NCBI GenBank assembly: GCA_900770765.1
Contig: CAAGLK010000074.1
Coordinates: 1-8,897, forward strand
Length of the DNA: 8,897 nucleotides
Reading direction: 5' to 3'
DNA from: Helicobacteraceae bacterium
GTDB lineage: Bacteria; Campylobacterota; Campylobacteria; Campylobacterales; Helicobacteraceae
Below the pieces are notes generated by a model. That model was not told the DNA's origin and did no database searches. It saw only the letters and a program-made list of their open reading frames with translations. This document shows, one piece after another, positions 7,580 to 8,897 of the stretch. Each line of letters begins with the position of its first letter. Positions within the stretch are counted from its first letter, which is position 1. Position numbers and translations under genes: made by a program.

Positions 7580-7606
7580 AATGGTGGGGTGGAGTTTGGT
7601 CTTGTG

Positions 7607-7663
7607 ATGAAAATACCAAACGATACAAAAAATAAAGCACTTAAAGATTATAGAGGTGCTTAG
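7607..7663 (+). other. 18-codon ORF, possible N-terminal remnant of an antitoxin
   Basis: ATG 7607 opens an ORF encoding MKIPNDTKNKALKDYRGA, ended by TAG at 7661-7663, shortly after the nuclease stop. The stretch resembles the start of small RelB/DinJ-like antitoxins, which often read IPN..T..AL.D. There is no good ribosome site and no toxin gene next to it. It is either a truncated antitoxin or chance. Confidence 0.2.
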
Positions 7664-7683
7664 TGCAAAAGTAAAAAAGTGGT

Positions 7684-7707
7684 GAAAGTAGCTCTCAAGC
7701 TACTTTC
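7684..7707. terminator. Perfect hairpin downstream of the nuclease gene, likely terminator
   Basis: Arms GAAAGTAGCT (7684-7693) and AGCTACTTTC (7698-7707) pair perfectly over 10 bp around a CTCA loop. On the + strand it is followed by the weak tract GTTTAACTACTATT. On the - strand it is followed, after five bases, by TTTTTTACTTTT, a better T tract. It could stop transcription from the nuclease gene and, more efficiently, from the right-hand - strand locus. The T tract is not ideal in either direction. Confidence 0.6.
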
Positions 7708-7733
7708 GTTTAACTACTATTAGGGCAATTTAA

Positions 7734-7928
7734 ATAGCAAAAACAAATAAAACATCAACTTTAATTACTGAAATAGACAAGTTATATGGAGCAATACACA
7801 ACAAGGCAAGAGAAATAGGTGTAAAAATGTGTGAATTTGCTAAATGAAATTTTGACAAGGAGTATCGCATTAGTAATAATGCTGTGAGTACGACAATATT
7901 GGTCTTTTGCGGTTTAATTTGGCGATAA
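7734..7928 (+). pseudogene. Coding-like remnant, unrecognised
   Basis: One + strand frame reads like polar protein sequence, including TSTLITEIDKLYGAIHNKA and REIGVKMCEFAK, and has a single internal TGA at 7845-7847 before TAA at 7926-7928. There is no ATG start; ATA occupies the position where ATG-Ala-Lys would be natural (7734-7736). It may be a dead small gene or a fragment of a larger one. I do not recognise the family. The opposite strand is also open here but encodes an implausible hydrophobic string, so I prefer this strand. Confidence 0.25.
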
Positions 7929-7972
7929 AATGCTATCAAAACGCATTAATTGTAACAAATATATTTTTTTTA

Positions 7973-8483
7973 TTATTGCAGCAAAGGCGATATGTATCCA
8001 CTGCTATTAATTTATTTTAATGAAAGTTTAGAAAAATATGAGTAGAGCTTCAATAAATGGTTATATGGTTTGTTTAACACACACAAAGTCTCACCCATCG
8101 CATAAGTGGCTATTTTCCACTCACTTTCTCTAGTATTTTAAGAACACTATATAATTTTATATTTAAATGTTTAAAAATACCTAATTAAAGGATATACTGC
8201 ATAAGCCTTTATATATTACTCATTGTCTCTTAGGCTATTATATTCAATGAACTTTTTCTTTGTGTGCTGGTTCGTTAACTAAGCTCTATTGAAATAAAGC
8301 TTAATTTTTTTAACTTCTGCTTGTGCTTTTAAATTCCATAAAACATCTAAATTCATGCTGGTTGGTATTTCACTTTTTATAGTTTTAGGGCTTAAAATTG
8401 CTCTTGTTTATCATTCCATGAGATTTTAATTACAATGTTTTTGCGTAATTATCTACTTCATTTAATCGTTTTGTTTTTTGCAT
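7973..8483 (-). pseudogene. Decayed coding sequence downstream of the Gln-rich ORF
   Basis: Reading leftward from 8483, protein-like segments are broken by stops and one frame change. The first is MQKTKRLNEVDNYAKTL, ended by TAA at 8430-8432 and continuing to 8385. The second, in another frame from 8386, contains SEIPTSMNLDVLWNLKAQAE and stops at 8279-8281. It is followed in the same frame by LTNQHTKKKFIEYNSLRDNE. Further on, 8137-8012 encodes a 41-residue open segment containing ESEWKIATYAMGETLCVLNK. The first segment is in the same frame as the upstream ORF, just past its stop. This suggests one or two accessory genes destroyed by point mutations and a frameshift. I cannot name the family. 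Confidence 0.4.
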
Positions 8484-8486
8484 TTT

Positions 8487-8897
8487 TTAAAATCTCGCTT
8501 TTTTTAAGGAATCTTTAATGGTTGGTTGGATTAATTCCGCTTGTGCTTGTTTTGTATTTTCTATTTGATTAAGTGTTGGATTATGTGCTATTTCTTTAAA
8601 TTGTGGATTGCTTCGCTCACTTCGCTCCCTTGTGATGACGGGAGATGGGCTTTGTGGATTGCTATCGCCTTTTTGTTTATTTTCTAGTTGCTTAAGCGTG
8701 GATTGCTTCGGCGACAAGTCGTCTCGCAATGACAATTCCCCATCGCCTTTTAATAATCCACCTTCGCCTTGTGGCTTGTGTGGATTTGTTGGGTTAAAAG
8801 GGGTTGGGTTAAGGTCGGTTGGCTTGTGTGTTAGGGCGGTAGGATTCCAGCTTAATAGCTTTATCTCTTGTTTCGCTTGTGCTTGTGCTTCTTGTAA
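8487..8897 (-). CDS. C-terminal part of a Gln/Asn/Pro-rich protein entering from beyond the window
   Basis: The frame is open from the window edge (8897, first codon TTA) to TAA at 8487-8489, giving 136 residues with no start needed inside the window. A TTG at 8735 is only an internal codon, so the gene should not be trimmed to it. The sequence starts with a helical LQEAQAQAKQEIKLL stretch. A Pro/Asn/Thr-rich section follows (NPTALTHKPTDLNPTPFNP), and the end is polar and Lys-rich (SLKKARF). Two segments, SLRDDLSPKQS and ITRERSERSNP, are translations of inserted repeat elements (8603-8642 and 8698-8735), so part of this tail is repeat-derived. Low-complexity tails like this occur in mobile-element and surface proteins, but nothing shows which this is. 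Coding-like sequence continues in frame past the stop, so it may itself be truncated or decaying. Confidence 0.5.
   Translation of the reverse strand, partial: LQEAQAQAKQEIKLLSWNPTALTHKPTDLNPTPFNPTNPHKPQGEGGLLKGDGELSLRDDLSPKQSTLKQLENKQKGDSNPQSPSPVITRERSERSNPQFKEIAHNPTLNQIENTKQAQAELIQPTIKDSLKKARF
8603..8642 (-). repeat. Dispersed repeat element, copy A, inside the ORF
   Basis: The + strand begins GTGGATTGCTTCG and ends TGATGACGGGA. On the - strand this is the familiar bacterial repeat type CGTCATxxC...GCGAAGCAATCC, translated in frame as VITRERSERSNP. The outer pairing arm has diverged (ATCAC where ATTGC is expected), so the hairpin is weakened. A third fragment, GTGGATTGCTATCGCC, starts at 8654 between the two fuller copies in the same orientation. 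Confidence 0.75.
8698..8735 (-). repeat. Dispersed palindromic repeat element, copy B, inside the ORF
   Basis: It shares the 13-base GTGGATTGCTTCG with copy A. On the - strand it can fold with an outer ATTGC/GCAAT stem and an inner CGAC-TT-GTCG stem. It is translated in frame as SLRDDLSPKQS. Elements of this kind (CATTGCGAG...CGAAGCAATCC) occur between genes in many bacteria. Here it is inside an open frame, as described for Rickettsia palindromic elements. Confidence 0.75.

Larger units (their letters stand above)
7580..8486. other. Gene-poor stretch with remnants, no intact gene
   Basis: About 0.9 kb after the nuclease gene has no ORF I would call a gene. It holds an 18-codon ORF (7607-7663), a strong hairpin (7684-7707), a coding-like + strand remnant (7734-7928) and coding-like - strand remnants (7973-8483), each entered separately. 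Base composition is more AT-rich than in the genes to the left, with several poly-T runs (for example T8 at 7964-7971). I see no tRNA, rRNA, CRISPR array or complete insertion sequence. Confidence 0.75.

Noticed and set aside
7730..7939. 69-codon minus-strand ORF
   Set aside because: Its product is an implausible hydrophobic string opposite a more protein-like plus-strand frame, and it has no clear ribosome site.
8280..8311. TAAGCT/AGCTTA hairpin followed by seven T as a terminator
   Set aside because: The stem is only 6 bp and AT-rich with a 12-base loop, and it lies inside decayed coding sequence. Chance is likely in DNA this AT-rich.
8487..8735. 82-residue gene starting at TTG 8735
   Set aside because: The frame is open back to the window edge and the TTG lies inside a repeat element, so this start is an artefact of picking an in-window start codon.

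Overview
The window is AT-rich with densely packed genes. Gene content and order point to a Helicobacter, probably an enterohepatic species. From memory, the order spoT end - tyrS - nitronate monooxygenase-like gene - amiA - small membrane protein matches the HP0775 to HP0771 block of H. pylori. Bases 1-20 are not genomic: they match the end of the Illumina TruSeq adapter. Genomic sequence therefore starts at base 21, and base 1 is almost certainly a contig end.

Left two thirds (21-5811, all + strand): the last 13 codons of a probable spoT, then tyrS (tyrosyl-tRNA synthetase), an FMN-dependent nitronate monooxygenase/FabK-like enzyme, an exported cell-wall amidase (AmiA type), a multi-pass membrane protein, and a stand-alone tryptophan synthase beta chain (trpB). 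Gaps are short (13, 100, -4, 9 and 33 bp), so this looks like one or two transcription units. It is ordinary core metabolism and cell-envelope biology. Two local oddities are a near-perfect 34-bp palindrome inside the tyrS start region and a run of four 13-bp tandem repeats between tyrS and the next gene.

Accessory part (5861-7579): a 572-aa protein with an N-terminal DUF262 (DGQQR-motif) domain and a C-terminal DUF1524 (HNH-like) domain. This is the single-chain architecture of GmrSD/SspE/BrxU-like modification-dependent restriction enzymes. It is the most likely anti-phage gene in the window, and no partner gene is visible beside it.

Right end (7580-8897): about 0.9 kb without an intact gene, holding a strong hairpin and coding-like remnants on both strands, followed on the - strand by the 3' end of a Gln/Asn/Pro-rich ORF that enters from beyond the window. 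That ORF carries two copies of a small palindromic-type repeat translated in frame, and coding-like sequence continues in the same frame past its stop codon. This looks like a decaying accessory locus.

At whole-window scale, the word TGGAATC/GATTCCA is strongly over-represented. I count 17 copies by eye, 16 of them before position 4853, and it falls in several reading frames. It is almost absent from the accessory part.
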